Source of the DNA: Piscinibacter gummiphilus
GTDB taxonomy: Bacteria; Pseudomonadota; Gammaproteobacteria; Burkholderiales; Burkholderiaceae_C
Direction of reading: 5' to 3'
Length of the DNA stretch: 64,000 nucleotides
Assembly (NCBI RefSeq): GCF_032681285.1
Contig: NZ_CP136336.1
Location: 3,893,001 to 3,957,000 of the forward strand
The number at the start of each line of letters is the position of its first letter. Within the stretch, counting starts at the first letter, position 1. This document shows positions 9,012 through 17,360 of this stretch, in pieces. The notes beneath the pieces are model-generated. The model worked only from the letters and a program-made list of their open reading frames with translations, was not told the origin of the DNA and did no database searches. A program made the translations under genes and the position numbers.

Positions 9012-12000
9012 CTACTTGAAATCGCGGCTGCGGCTTTCGAGCCCGGCAAGCAGGTGCGTGTGGTCGATCACCTTGGCCGCCACCAAGTGCATCACCGCAA
9101 AACGATCGTCGCCCTCGCGTTGCCATTGGCCATAGACCGTCATCAGACGTGAAGCAAGCAGCGGCTGGCGCTGCGTCTCGACCACTTTCGGCCAGGCGAT
9201 GACGTTGATGGCGCCGGTCTCGTCTTCCAGCGTGATGAACATGGTGCCGTTGGCCGTGGGCGGGCGCTGGCGGTGGGTGACGATGCCACTCGCGCGCGCC
9301 AGGCGGCCGCTCGGGTAGCCGCGCAGCGTGGCCGCCGTCTCGACCTTGAAGGCGCGCAGCTGCTCGCGCAGCATCGCGAGCGGGTGGCGGCCGAGCGTGA
9401 GGCCGACCGACTGGTAGTCGGCCCGCATGTCGTCGAACTCGGCCGGTGGCGCGAGCAGGGCCGGCGTTTCATGCACGCGCGTGGCGCGCAGCAGCGCGGT
9501 GGGGCGCGTGTCGATGCCCGCCACGGCCCACGCCGCCTGATGACGATGGCCGGCGAGCGGCTTCAAGGCGTTGGCCTGTGCCAGGGCCTTGAGCTCGTGG
9601 GCATTGAGCGCGGCGCGGCGCGCGAGGTCTTCGACGTTGACGAAGGGCGCGTTGGCGCGGGCGGTGAAGATGCGCTCCGCCGCGTCGATCGACAGGCCCG
9701 ACACCATGTTGAGCCCCAGGCGCACCGGCTGCAGCGGCGCGCTGAAGGGTGAGGTGCCCGGTGCCCGGGCCGGATCCAGATGCAAGGGCAGCGCTTCGAG
9801 CGAGGCCTCCCAGGTGCTGATGTTGACGTCGACCTCGCGCACCTCGACGCCATGCGCACGGGCGTCGCGCACGAGTTGTGCGGGGGCGTAGAAGCCCATC
9901 GGCTGGCTGTTGAGCAGGCCGGCGAGAAAGGCATCGGGGTGGTGGCACTTGAGCCAGCTGCTGGCATAGGCAAGCAGCGCAAAGCCGGCGGCGTGGCTCT
10001 CGGGGAAGCCGTATTCGCCGAAGCCCTGGATCTGCTTGAAGATGCGTTCGGAGAAGTCCCTGTCGTAGCCGTTCTCGACCATGCGGCCCACGAGCCTGTC
10101 GTGGAAGGGCTTCATGTCGCCGTCGCGCTTCCAGGCGGCCATGGCGCGGCGCAGCTTGTCGGCTTCGCCTTCGGTGAAGTCGGCCGCGAGGATCGCGATC
10201 TGCATCACCTGCTCCTGGAAGATGGGCACGCCCTTGGTCCGGCCGAGGGCTTCCTTCAGCTTGCCGGGGTATTCGATCTGGTCGTCGGGAAGATGGCGGT
10301 TCTTCAGGTACGGATGCACCATGCCGCCCTGGATCGGCCCAGGCCGCACGATGGCGACTTCGACCACCAGGTCGTAGTACACGCGCGGCCGCAACCTCGG
10401 CAGCATGCTCATCTGGGCGCGGCTCTCGATCTGGAACACGCCCACCGTGTCGGCGGCGCAGATCATGTCCCAGGTGGGGTCGTTTTTCGGGTCGGGCAAC
10501 TCGTGCAGGTCGACCTGCCGGCCGAGCTTGCGGGCCAGAAACTCGAGCGAACGCCTGAGCGCACTCAGCATGCCGAGCGCGAGGATGTCGACCTTCATCA
10601 GGCCCAGCGATTCGAGGTCGTCCTTCTCCCACTGGATGACGCTGCGCCCTTCCATCGCCGCGTTTTCGACCGGCACCCATTGCGCGATCTCCTTGGCCGC
10701 GATGACGAAGCCCCCGGGGTGCTGGCTGAGATGGCGTGGCGTGCCGATGAGCTGGTGGGTGAGCTCGAGCCAGAGCCGCACCAGCGGCGCCTGCGGCTCG
10801 AAGCCGCACTCACGCAGGCGCTCGTCTTCGACGCGAAGGTCGAACCACTGCACGCTCTTCGAGACCGCCTCGATGCGCTGCAGATCGATGCCGAGCGCAC
10901 GGCCCACGTCGCGCAAGGCCGAGCGCGGCCGGTAGCGGATGACGACCGCCGTGAGGGCGGCCCGGTGGCGGCCGTACTTGGCGTAGATGTGCTGGATGAC
11001 CTCTTCGCGGCGCTGGTGCTCGAAGTCGATGTCGATGTCGGGCGGCTGGTTTCGCTCGTCGCTGATGAAGCGGCCGAAGAGCAGCTGGGCGCCGCGCTCG
11101 GGGTTCACCTCGGTCACGCCGAGGCAGAAGCACACGAGCGAATTGGCCGCGCTGCCGCGCCCCTGGCACAGGATGCCCTGCTCGCGGGCCCAGCCCACGA
11201 TCTCGGCCACGGTGAGGAAGTAGTGTTCGTAGTCCTTCTTGCGGATGAGCCTCAGCTCGGTCTTGATCTGGCGCAGATGTTTCTTCGCTACCCCCTGGGG
11301 GTAGCGCCGCCGGGCGCCCTCGAAGGTGAGCCTGCGCAGGTAGCTGGAGGCGGTGTGGCCGGGCGGCACCAGCTCCTGCGGGTATTGGTACTTCAGCTCG
11401 CTGAGCTCGAACTCGCACTGCCGCGCCAGCTCGGCACTGCGCGCCATCCATTCCCTGCGGTACAGGCGCCCGAGCCGCGAGCGCCTTCGCAGGTGGGCCT
11501 CGGCGTTCGGCAAGATCTCGTGGCCGCACTGCGCGATGGGGCGGTTCAGGCGCGTCGCGGTGAGCACGTCCTGCAAGGGCTTGCGCGAGCGCACATGCAT
11601 CAACGCACCACCCGCGGCCACGATGGGCAGGCCGGTGCTGTTCGACACCTGGCGGATCGTGTCGATCAGGCGATCGTCGCCTTGCCGGTCGTGCAGCTCG
11701 ATGGCGATGAAGGCGCGGTCCTGCATCCAGGTCTTGAGCCAGTGGGCATGCGCCATCACCTCCTGCAGCGTCTGGCGCGAATGGGGCACCAAGAGCGCCA
11801 GACACCCCGACAGGCCGGCCAGCATGGGCGCGGTGGGCACCTTGCCTTCCAGGTCGCCCGGGTGCGCCAGGTAGTGCCCTTTCTCGGCGCGGTTGCGCGC
11901 CACGGTGATCCAGCGAGAGAGGTTGACGTAGCCCTGCATCCTCTGCGCGAGCAGCACGAGGTGGGCGTGCGGCTCACCCGTGTGCGGCTGGTGCAGGCGC

Positions 12001-12242
12001 ATCTCGCTGCCGATGACGAGGTGGAACCCGTGTTCCTTCGCGGCATGGTGGGCCCGCACCACGCCCGCGAGGGAACACTCGTCGGTGATCGCGAGCGCGC
12101 TGTAGCCCAGCGCGATGGCGCGCTCGACCAGCTCTTCAGGCCGCGAGGCGCCGCGCAGGAAGCTGAAATTGCTGAGGCAGTGGAGCTCGGCGTAGTCGGG
12201 CAGGCCGACGCGCGAGGGGGATGACGATGGCAGCGGCGACAT
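9012..12242 (-). CDS. dnaE2: Error-prone DNA polymerase DnaE2
   Basis: A 1076-residue C-family DNA polymerase used in SOS mutagenesis. It has an N-terminal PHP domain (PDYAELHCLSNFSFLRGAS), the palm segments RGSAANSLVCFCLGVTEVNP and PDIDIDFEHQRREEV with catalytic aspartates, HPGGFVIA, a thumb/finger region, HHPDAFLAGLLNSQPMGFY, and a C-terminal OB fold (GTMFITLEDETGAINVIAWP). The length is that of DnaE2, not of replicative DnaE (about 1160). DnaE2 normally follows imuA-imuB; here neither is present and the upstream gene is the integron integrase, 54 bases away on the same strand with no LexA box of its own. Confidence 0.93.
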   Translation of the reverse strand: MSPLPSSSPSRVGLPDYAELHCLSNFSFLRGASRPEELVERAIALGYSALAITDECSLAGVVRAHHAAKEHGFHLVIGSEMRLHQPHTGEPHAHLVLLAQRMQGYVNLSRWITVARNRAEKGHYLAHPGDLEGKVPTAPMLAGLSGCLALLVPHSRQTLQEVMAHAHWLKTWMQDRAFIAIELHDRQGDDRLIDTIRQVSNSTGLPIVAAGGALMHVRSRKPLQDVLTATRLNRPIAQCGHEILPNAEAHLRRRSRLGRLYRREWMARSAELARQCEFELSELKYQYPQELVPPGHTASSYLRRLTFEGARRRYPQGVAKKHLRQIKTELRLIRKKDYEHYFLTVAEIVGWAREQGILCQGRGSAANSLVCFCLGVTEVNPERGAQLLFGRFISDERNQPPDIDIDFEHQRREEVIQHIYAKYGRHRAALTAVVIRYRPRSALRDVGRALGIDLQRIEAVSKSVQWFDLRVEDERLRECGFEPQAPLVRLWLELTHQLIGTPRHLSQHPGGFVIAAKEIAQWVPVENAAMEGRSVIQWEKDDLESLGLMKVDILALGMLSALRRSLEFLARKLGRQVDLHELPDPKNDPTWDMICAADTVGVFQIESRAQMSMLPRLRPRVYYDLVVEVAIVRPGPIQGGMVHPYLKNRHLPDDQIEYPGKLKEALGRTKGVPIFQEQVMQIAILAADFTEGEADKLRRAMAAWKRDGDMKPFHDRLVGRMVENGYDRDFSERIFKQIQGFGEYGFPESHAAGFALLAYASSWLKCHHPDAFLAGLLNSQPMGFYAPAQLVRDARAHGVEVREVDVNISTWEASLEALPLHLDPARAPGTSPFSAPLQPVRLGLNMVSGLSIDAAERIFTARANAPFVNVEDLARRAALNAHELKALAQANALKPLAGHRHQAAWAVAGIDTRPTALLRATRVHETPALLAPPAEFDDMRADYQSVGLTLGRHPLAMLREQLRAFKVETAATLRGYPSGRLARASGIVTHRQRPPTANGTMFITLEDETGAINVIAWPKVVETQRQPLLASRLMTVYGQWQREGDDRFAVMHLVAAKVIDHTHLLAGLESRSRDFK

Positions 12243-12296
12243 GGCGAACGGCTTTCCACATCGGGTGACGGCGACAAGGCAATGACCGCCGCGGCG

Positions 12297-13475
12297 TCAG
12301 CCGGTGGCGGCGAGAGGCCGGGCCGGCACCAGGTACTGCGCGACTGGCATGCACACGCGAGGCGGCGGCTCGCCCGGGCGGCCGAAGCCGTAGGGCGAAG
12401 CGTTGTCGTGGGTGTCCATGTCGTCTTCGTGAAGCGGCACGGTGCGGGCCTCGTTCAGCACTGCGCCCGACACATCCAGCCCGGCCAGCGCATCGAGCGG
12501 GCTGCGCACCCCACCGCCGCCCACCTTGAGCACGTGGGTGTAGATCATGGTCGTGCTCACGTCGGCATGGCCGAGCAGCTCCTGCACGGTGCGGATGTCG
12601 TAGCCGCTTTGCAGCAGGTGCGTGGCGAAGGAATGCCGCAAGGTGTGCGGCGTGGCCGGCTTGACGATGCCGGCCGACATCAAGGCTTTCTTGAAGGCGC
12701 GTTGGAAGCCCTGCTCCAGCACGTGGTGCCGGCGCTCGAGGCCGGTGCGCGGGTCGTCCGAGAGCTTGTCTTGCGGGAAGACCCAGAACCACGTCCACGA
12801 CGAGGCGGCGCGCGGGTACTTGCGCGCAAGGGCGTGCGGCATGTGCACCCCGCCGCGGCCGGCATCGCGGTCGCGCTGCCAGTGCTGGCGCGCGAGGTCG
12901 AACTGCTCGCGCAGGGCCGGGATCAGCGAGGCCGGCAACATCACCACGCGGTCCTTGGCGCCCTTGCCTTCTCGCACGACGATGGCGCGGCGCGCGAAAT
13001 CGACGTCTTTCACCCGCAGGCGCACACCTTCCATGATGCGCATGCCGGTGCCGTAGAGCAGGCGGCCCATGAGCTGGTGCGCAGGCGGCAACTGCGCGAG
13101 CACGCGCGAGACCTCGTCGTGCGTGAGCACCACCGGCAGCCGCACCCGGTCTTTCGGGCGACCGATCTCGTTCATCCACGGCAGGTCTTGGCCGAGGACC
13201 TTCTGGTACAGAAAGAGCAAGGCCGACAAGGCCTGCTTGTGCGTGGCGGCTGCGACCTTGCGCTCGTTGGCCAGCCACGACAGGAAGCTTTCCACCTCCG
13301 GCCCTGCCATCTCGGCCGGGTGGCGCATGCCGTGGAAGCGCACGTACATGCTGACCCAGTGCACATACGCGCCTTCGGTGCGGATGCTGTAGTGCAGATA
13401 GCGGATGCGCTCGCGCAGCTGGTCGAGCAGGCGGGCGGAGTGCAGTGGGGGGAGCGGGGGGTGATCAGAGGCCAT
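12297..13475 (-). CDS. intI: Integron integrase IntI (tyrosine recombinase)
   Basis: A 392-residue site-specific recombinase that would insert and excise cassettes at attI and attC. Counting from the ATG at 13475 ([11 protein letters not shown]), catalytic residues fall at R146, K171, H277, R280, H303 and Y312, the numbering known for IntI1. The integron-specific extra segment ([30 protein letters not shown]) is present, separating it from XerC/D. The open frame continues upstream through the LexA box, so that extension is rejected; an ATG at 13478 is equally possible. About 60 residues extend beyond the usual C-terminus after [11 protein letters not shown]. Confidence 0.97.
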   Translation of the reverse strand: MASDHPPLPPLHSARLLDQLRERIRYLHYSIRTEGAYVHWVSMYVRFHGMRHPAEMAGPEVESFLSWLANERKVAAATHKQALSALLFLYQKVLGQDLPWMNEIGRPKDRVRLPVVLTHDEVSRVLAQLPPAHQLMGRLLYGTGMRIMEGVRLRVKDVDFARRAIVVREGKGAKDRVVMLPASLIPALREQFDLARQHWQRDRDAGRGGVHMPHALARKYPRAASSWTWFWVFPQDKLSDDPRTGLERRHHVLEQGFQRAFKKALMSAGIVKPATPHTLRHSFATHLLQSGYDIRTVQELLGHADVSTTMIYTHVLKVGGGGVRSPLDALAGLDVSGAVLNEARTVPLHEDDMDTHDNASPYGFGRPGEPPPRVCMPVAQYLVPARPLAATG

Positions 13476-13504
13476 CATCGAACGAGCCGTGCGGACCCAT
13501 GATA

Positions 13505-13520
13505 CTGTATATAAATACAG
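13505..13520. promoter_or_regulatory. LexA (SOS) box controlling intI and divergent gene
   Basis: CTGTATATAAATACAG is a perfect CTGT-N8-ACAG LexA operator. It lies 29 bases before the intI start on the minus strand and 40 bases before the plus-strand gene at 13561, so it can repress both. It is the only such box seen upstream of intI-dnaE2. Confidence 0.93.
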
Positions 13521-13560
13521 CACAACTGGCTACAGCCAGCCCACAGGAGGACTCACCCAC

Positions 13561-13938
13561 ATGGCAACACCCGCCTGGCACCAGACACGGGTCACCAAGA
13601 AGTACGCACCGTCGCAACCGGGCGCCCGCAAACTCACACGGCGTTATGGCGAAGAACTGGTGTGCGTACGACACCGCCAGAACCTCGAAGGCACGGTCCG
13701 CTACACCACGGTCGAACTGCTCGTCGAGCAAACGCCGCTGCCGCCCAAGAAACTTATGAGGCCCCTTCTGGCCGTGCGATTGCAGGGGAGCGAGTCCGAC
13801 TTGCGACGGCGCATCATGGCCTATGGGGCACAGTGGGATCCCCGCCTCGGCATATGGTGGGTTCCACGGGGAGTCGTGACGCGATTGCGATTGATGGATC
13901 GGGTGGTGCAGACTGGGGTTGCCGGGAAGCCTCGGTAG
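13561..13938 (+). CDS. Conserved hypothetical protein, SOS-linked, between intI and attI
   Basis: A 125-residue basic protein starting MATPAWHQTRVTKKYAPSQPG. The start at 13561 has AGGAGG 13 bases upstream; an in-frame ATG at 13489 lies inside the LexA-box region and is less likely. The C-terminal half (RRRIMAYGAQWDPRLGIWWVP) looks like a small winged or DNA-associated module, but no family can be named. Its place between integrase and attI and next to the LexA box suggest SOS co-regulation with intI. Confidence 0.75.
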   Translation: MATPAWHQTRVTKKYAPSQPGARKLTRRYGEELVCVRHRQNLEGTVRYTTVELLVEQTPLPPKKLMRPLLAVRLQGSESDLRRRIMAYGAQWDPRLGIWWVPRGVVTRLRLMDRVVQTGVAGKPR

Positions 13939-14059
13939 TGCGGTCGGGCGTGGTCGCTCGTTCCAGCACATGCGCACCACACGGACTGGATCAACATCGC
14001 ACGGGTACGCTTCCGTGCCGTTTCAGGAATGGGATAGATGTGGATTCCACATCAGCCCA

Positions 14060-14128
14060 CGAATGGGCGCATCTAGGCATTCTTGGGTAGATGTGATTTG
14101 TAAGAATGACGTGCATATCACGTTAGAC
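14060..14128 (+). other. attI recombination site (core at 14122-14128)
   Basis: The core GTTAGAC at 14122-14128 fits the GTTRRRY consensus, precedes the first cassette, and its following bases (GTTAGACGCCGC) are the exact reverse complement of the outer arm of attC 1 (GCGGCGTCTAAC). That identifies it as the insertion point. The left limit of the site is approximate. No attC-type arm lies upstream, as expected for attI. Confidence 0.8.
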
Positions 14129-14136
14129 GCCGCTGA

Positions 14137-14559
14137 ATGCAATGGCTAAGAGTCGCGAAGCTGCTTTGGGCACTCCCTTGCTCGCTTGTCGGGCTGCTTT
14201 TGGCCGCAGTGCCATTGGCCCTCGGCGGCAGCGCCAAGGTCGTCTCTGGCGCGCTGGAAGTCACCTATCGCCAGCACCTGGCCAGTTGCGGCAAGCTCGC
14301 TCTTAGGCTGCCATTCAGGGGCATCGTCTTCGGCCATGTCATCCTGGCCGTCACACAGGAAGAACTCAGTCGCATTGGTCCGCATGAGAGAGTTCACGTC
14401 GAGCAATATGAGCGCTGGGGGCCAGCCTTCTTCGTCGCGTATCCGGCTTCAAGCCTTTGGCAGCTCATGCGGGGCCGCGACCCATACTGGTACAACCACT
14501 TTGAGGTTCAGGCTCGTCTGCGAAGCGCCGAGTTACATCGGCCGAGCGGCGGCGTCTAA
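14137..14559 (+). CDS. Cassette 1: zincin-like membrane protein (HEXXH)
   Basis: A 140-residue protein with an N-terminal hydrophobic segment (residues 8-30) that may be a signal anchor. HERVH at residues 83-87 is an HEXXH zinc site, and E123 in WYNHFEVQAR could be the third ligand. This arrangement (HERVHVEQYERWG then NHFEVQA) is that of small membrane-linked zincin-like proteins of unknown substrate. It is the cassette nearest attI and so the most recently inserted and probably best expressed. The stop TAA lies in the attC 1 core. Confidence 0.7.
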   Translation: MQWLRVAKLLWALPCSLVGLLLAAVPLALGGSAKVVSGALEVTYRQHLASCGKLALRLPFRGIVFGHVILAVTQEELSRIGPHERVHVEQYERWGPAFFVAYPASSLWQLMRGRDPYWYNHFEVQARLRSAELHRPSGGV

Positions 14560-14622
14560 CCCTTCCATCGAGAGGACCCGCCCCGGCAAGCCGGGTCGGG
14601 CCTCTCATGTCAAACGTTAGGA
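14554..14622 (+). repeat. attC 1
   Basis: 69 bp, class A. Cores GTCTAAC and GTTAGGA. The left outer arm is complementary to the cassette start at attI over 12 bp. Confidence 0.95.
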
Positions 14623-14629
14623 GTCGCGT

Positions 14630-15277
14630 ATGCCATCAGACTCTGGTCAAGTTGTTCTTGGAATAGATCTCGACGGAGTGTGTGCCGATTTCTACGAGAG
14701 GATGCGCCACATCGCTGCGGAGTGGCTCGAATGCGACGTAGAAAAGCTAACGCCAGATGTCTCCTACGGCCTTCCAGAATGGGGAATAGGTTCGCCAGAG
14801 CAGTACGCAAGCCTTCATCGTTTCGCAGTCACGCAGCGCGATCTGTTCAGCTCAGTGGCAATGATTCCCGGAGCAAGGCGAGTACTGCGGCAACTTTCAG
14901 GTGAAGGCTATCGAATTCGCATCATCACTCACCGTCTTTTCATCCAGTACTTTCATGAACTGGCGGTGAGGCAAACAATCGCTTGGCTGGACCACAACGG
15001 AATTCCGTATTTGGATCTGTGCTTCATGAAGGAAAAGGACCAGGTCGGAGCTGACATCTACGTAGAAGACAGTCCCAACAACATCCAACAACTGCGGTCC
15101 GCTGGTCACTTTGCCATTTGCTTCGCCAACAGCACAAACAAGGACATCAAGGCCCCGAGGGCGAAAACCTGGGATGAGGTTTACAGCTTAGTCAAAGAGC
15201 GCGCGCCGACTCCTAACCCTTCCATCGAGAGGACTCGCCCCGGCAAGCCGGGGCGAGCCTCTCATGTCAAACGTTAG
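14630..15277 (+). CDS. Cassette 2: HAD-family 5'(3')-nucleotidase-like
   Basis: A 215-residue product. [10 protein letters not shown] near residue 14 is HAD motif I with both aspartates; RIITHR (motif II Thr) and [10 protein letters not shown] (motif IV) follow, matching the 5'(3')-deoxyribonucleotidase (NT5C) group, which dephosphorylates nucleotides in the cytoplasm. The frame has no stop before attC 2, so the last roughly 20 residues ([14 protein letters not shown]...) are encoded by the attC and the TAG of its core ends translation. Confidence 0.8.
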   Translation: MPSDSGQVVLGIDLDGVCADFYERMRHIAAEWLECDVEKLTPDVSYGLPEWGIGSPEQYASLHRFAVTQRDLFSSVAMIPGARRVLRQLSGEGYRIRIITHRLFIQYFHELAVRQTIAWLDHNGIPYLDLCFMKEKDQVGADIYVEDSPNNIQQLRSAGHFAICFANSTNKDIKAPRAKTWDEVYSLVKERAPTPNPSIERTRPGKPGRASHVKR

Positions 15278-15279
15278 GC
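15211..15279 (+). repeat. attC 2
   Basis: 69 bp, class H. Cores TCCTAAC and GTTAGGC. It pairs with the cassette 2 start (GTTAGGAGTCG) over 11 bp. Confidence 0.95.
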
Positions 15280-15287
15280 GTCGCAAC

Positions 15288-15668
15288 ATGCATGCAGTTC
15301 TCCTGCTGAGCAGCTCAACGCCAGTAGCTGGCCTATCAGATCTCGCCGTCCAGGTATTCGCCGCGTTGGGGCTTACTGAGTACGAGGAACGCGAGAGCTC
15401 AAACCACCCACCCGACGATCACTACTTCTGTGGGTACGCTCGGAGTGTGACGGTAGAAGTGTGTGATTCCGATGAATCGGAGATGTCGGAGTACCCATAT
15501 TGGCTCGTGCTAACCGACAAGACTTCTTGGAAAGACTCCAAGACCGAGCTAGTTGCTGAGCCAGAATCAGTTGCCCAAAAGCTAGCGAAAGCAGGCTTCA
15601 AGGTCTTCATCCCCACAGAGGGATGGGGACAAAAAGACTGGAAAGCCGATGGCAAAGTCTTTGAATAG
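15288..15668 (+). CDS. Cassette 3: hypothetical protein
   Basis: A 126-residue soluble acidic protein starting MHAVLLLSSSTPVAGLSDLA. An in-frame ATG inside attC 2 (15264) would add MSNVRRRN; the start at 15288 is preferred because it follows the cassette boundary. No known motif was found. The C-terminal half (KLAKAGFKVFIPTEGWGQKDW) looks like an alpha/beta fold. Confidence 0.65.
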   Translation: MHAVLLLSSSTPVAGLSDLAVQVFAALGLTEYEERESSNHPPDDHYFCGYARSVTVEVCDSDESEMSEYPYWLVLTDKTSWKDSKTELVAEPESVAQKLAKAGFKVFIPTEGWGQKDWKADGKVFE

Positions 15669-15701
15669 AAACACCAATCAGGTGGCAGCACAAGCGGCGA
15701 C

Positions 15702-15770
15702 GCCTAACCCTTCCATCGAGAGGACCCGCCCCGGCAAGCCGGGTCGGGCCTCTCATGTCAAACGTTAGGC
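15702..15770 (+). repeat. attC 3
   Basis: 69 bp, class A. Cores GCCTAAC and GTTAGGC. It pairs with the cassette 3 start over 12 bp. Confidence 0.95.
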
Positions 15771-15776
15771 ACCGCG

Positions 15777-16151
15777 ATGTCGGACTTTCGACGTATCACC
15801 AAGCGAGATGACAAGGCGAAGCTCGTGGCAATTGCAGCCAAGTACGAGGCGTTGCTAGGCGAGGCTTTGGAGATTGCCAAGCGGAAAGCCGAATCCAAAC
15901 CGCAGATCGTTAGAGACATTCTTGCCACGGGCACTGTTGAAGGCCTCGCATCAAAGATCAATCGCAAGGCCGCTGCAGTGAGCTTCAGGGCGGAGAAGTA
16001 CAAACGTACATGGCACGCCATGACTCCTTGGCAATACCTTGAGCACACAACCGCCGAAGAAGAAGCTGAGTCGATTATTCAAACTGTCGAAGACAACATT
16101 CACATGACCGAGACTAAATCGTGGCCTGCGCTCCCAGAGAATCACAAGTAA
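15777..16151 (+). CDS. Cassette 4: hypothetical helical protein
   Basis: A 124-residue protein rich in Lys, Glu and Ala (AIAAKYEALLGEALEIAKRKAE), probably all-alpha with short coiled-coil segments. No signal peptide and no recognised family. The start lies 7 bases after the attC 3 core. Confidence 0.65.
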   Translation: MSDFRRITKRDDKAKLVAIAAKYEALLGEALEIAKRKAESKPQIVRDILATGTVEGLASKINRKAAAVSFRAEKYKRTWHAMTPWQYLEHTTAEEEAESIIQTVEDNIHMTETKSWPALPENHK

Positions 16152-16182
16152 ACAAGGGCCGCCGCGGGAGCCGCGAAGCGCT

Positions 16183-16251
16183 GCCTAACCCTTCCATCGA
16201 GAGGACATGCCCCGGCAAGCCGGGTCATGCCTCTCATGTCAAACGTTAGGC
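16183..16251 (+). repeat. attC 4
   Basis: 69 bp, class B. Cores GCCTAAC and GTTAGGC. It pairs with the cassette 4 start with one mismatch in 12. Confidence 0.95.
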
Positions 16252-16261
16252 CCAGCGATAC

Positions 16262-16789
16262 ATGCGCAGCGCTGCCTTAGCCTCAATTCGCCTCTACCAA
16301 AAGCTCATCTCTCCCTACAAAGGGTTCTGTTGCGCCTACCGGGTGCATACAGGTCGAGCTAGCTGCTCCACCCTCGGCTACAGAGCTATTCGTCGCTATG
16401 GCGTACTCGGTGGCATCACTCTCATCCGCTCACGCACCCATCTTTGCGGGGTGGCACATCGCCGTCACTTAAGCCTGCCTCGACGCCCCTTGCATCCACA
16501 GCAAGGTGTTTGCGATTTCGGCTGCGATCTTCCTTGTGATCCAAGCTGTGATTTACCCTTCGGAAAGGTCTTCTCTGGGGCCTGTGACTTCGTCAGTTGC
16601 TGTGATTGCGGCAGTTGCGACTGGCCCGATCGAAAGCGCAAGACGGCGGTCAAAGACGAACAGTACGTTTACATTCCGCCAAAGGCCTGGAGCCAAGAAG
16701 ATCGCAAGCGCGGCAGCGCTGGGCCTAACCCTTCCATCGAGAGGACGGCGCCCGGCAAGCCGGGCGCCGCCTCTCATGTCAAACGTTAG
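16262..16789 (+). CDS. Cassette 5: YidD-like protein with Cys-rich tail
   Basis: A 175-residue product. The first 65 residues (SIRLYQKLISPYKG...CSTLGYRAIRRYGVLGG) match the layout of YidD, the membrane protein insertion efficiency factor. A tail not found in YidD follows, with many cysteines (CDFGCDLPCDPSCDLP, CDFVSCCDCGSCDWPD). A close paralogue is cassette 66. There is no stop before attC 5, so the C-terminus is attC-encoded. Confidence 0.75.
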   Translation: MRSAALASIRLYQKLISPYKGFCCAYRVHTGRASCSTLGYRAIRRYGVLGGITLIRSRTHLCGVAHRRHLSLPRRPLHPQQGVCDFGCDLPCDPSCDLPFGKVFSGACDFVSCCDCGSCDWPDRKRKTAVKDEQYVYIPPKAWSQEDRKRGSAGPNPSIERTAPGKPGAASHVKR

Positions 16790-16791
16790 GC
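16723..16791 (+). repeat. attC 5
   Basis: 69 bp, class C variant with GGCGCCCGG arm. Cores GCCTAAC and GTTAGGC. It pairs with the cassette 5 start over 13 bp. Confidence 0.95.
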
Positions 16792-16796
16792 GCCTT

Positions 16797-17288
16797 ATGA
16801 ACGCACGTCCGGCAGTTGATATGGAGAGCTATTGCAGCGCAATCGGGCTGGTTGCAATGCAATGGTCAGGGCTTGAGAACTCCGTCCACCGCCTTCTGTG
16901 GCGTTTCGCAAGCCTGGAGACCAATATCGGTCGATGCGTCACCCAGCATGTCGGCTTGGGCACGATCTGGGATTCCATTCTTGCTCTGTCCGTTGAGCTG
17001 AAGCTCCCCGCCGAAAGACAGGTAATCTTGCAGCAGCTCTTTGCACGCTGCGAACCGCTACGACTCAAGCGAAATGAAGTCGTTCACGCGCAATGGGGAA
17101 TCACTTCGGGCACGAACCTCGTTAAGGGCGAGTTGACCGCAATCGTGGTGAAAGCAAGAAAACGGCTGAAAGTGGAGTTTCACAACCACAACGTCGAGTT
17201 CATGCACACGTTGGCCGAAGACATCTCAGCCCTTTCGCTTGAGATCGCAAACCAGGCTGTGCTGCCGCTTAGCGATGCAGGCGCCTAA
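16797..17288 (+). CDS. Cassette 6: HEPN-like hypothetical protein
   Basis: A 163-residue helical protein from the ATG at 16797 (MNARPAVDMESYCSAIG). RNEVVH around residue 99 is an R-x4-H motif like that of HEPN ribonucleases, and WSGLENSVHRLLWRFASLE resembles the first HEPN helices. The frame is open upstream through attC 5, but that part is attC sequence. HEPN membership is a motif-level inference. Confidence 0.65.
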   Translation: MNARPAVDMESYCSAIGLVAMQWSGLENSVHRLLWRFASLETNIGRCVTQHVGLGTIWDSILALSVELKLPAERQVILQQLFARCEPLRLKRNEVVHAQWGITSGTNLVKGELTAIVVKARKRLKVEFHNHNVEFMHTLAEDISALSLEIANQAVLPLSDAGA

Positions 17289-17351
17289 CCCTTCCATCGA
17301 GAGGACCCGACCCGGCAAGCCGGGTCGGGCCTCTCATGTCAAACGTTAGAC
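17283..17351 (+). repeat. attC 6
   Basis: 69 bp, class A variant with CCCGACCCGG. Cores GCCTAAC and GTTAGAC. It pairs with the cassette 6 start over 11 bp. Confidence 0.95.
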
Positions 17352-17360
17352 GCCATTGGT

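Noticed and set aside
12136..13278. Long open frame overlapping intI and the start of dnaE2.
   Set aside because: It is a shadow frame in GC-rich coding DNA with Arg/Ala/Pro-rich composition; the intI and dnaE2 frames carry the catalytic motifs.
13476..13523. Longer intI N-terminus starting at 13523.
   Set aside because: It would be encoded across the LexA box and break the exact IntI1 residue numbering; the start at 13475 or 13478 is better.
14040..14120. A cassette promoter (Pc) between the SOS-linked gene and attI.
   Set aside because: TTGGGT with TAAGAA can be found, but spacing and sequence are poor; no promoter is claimed without mapping.
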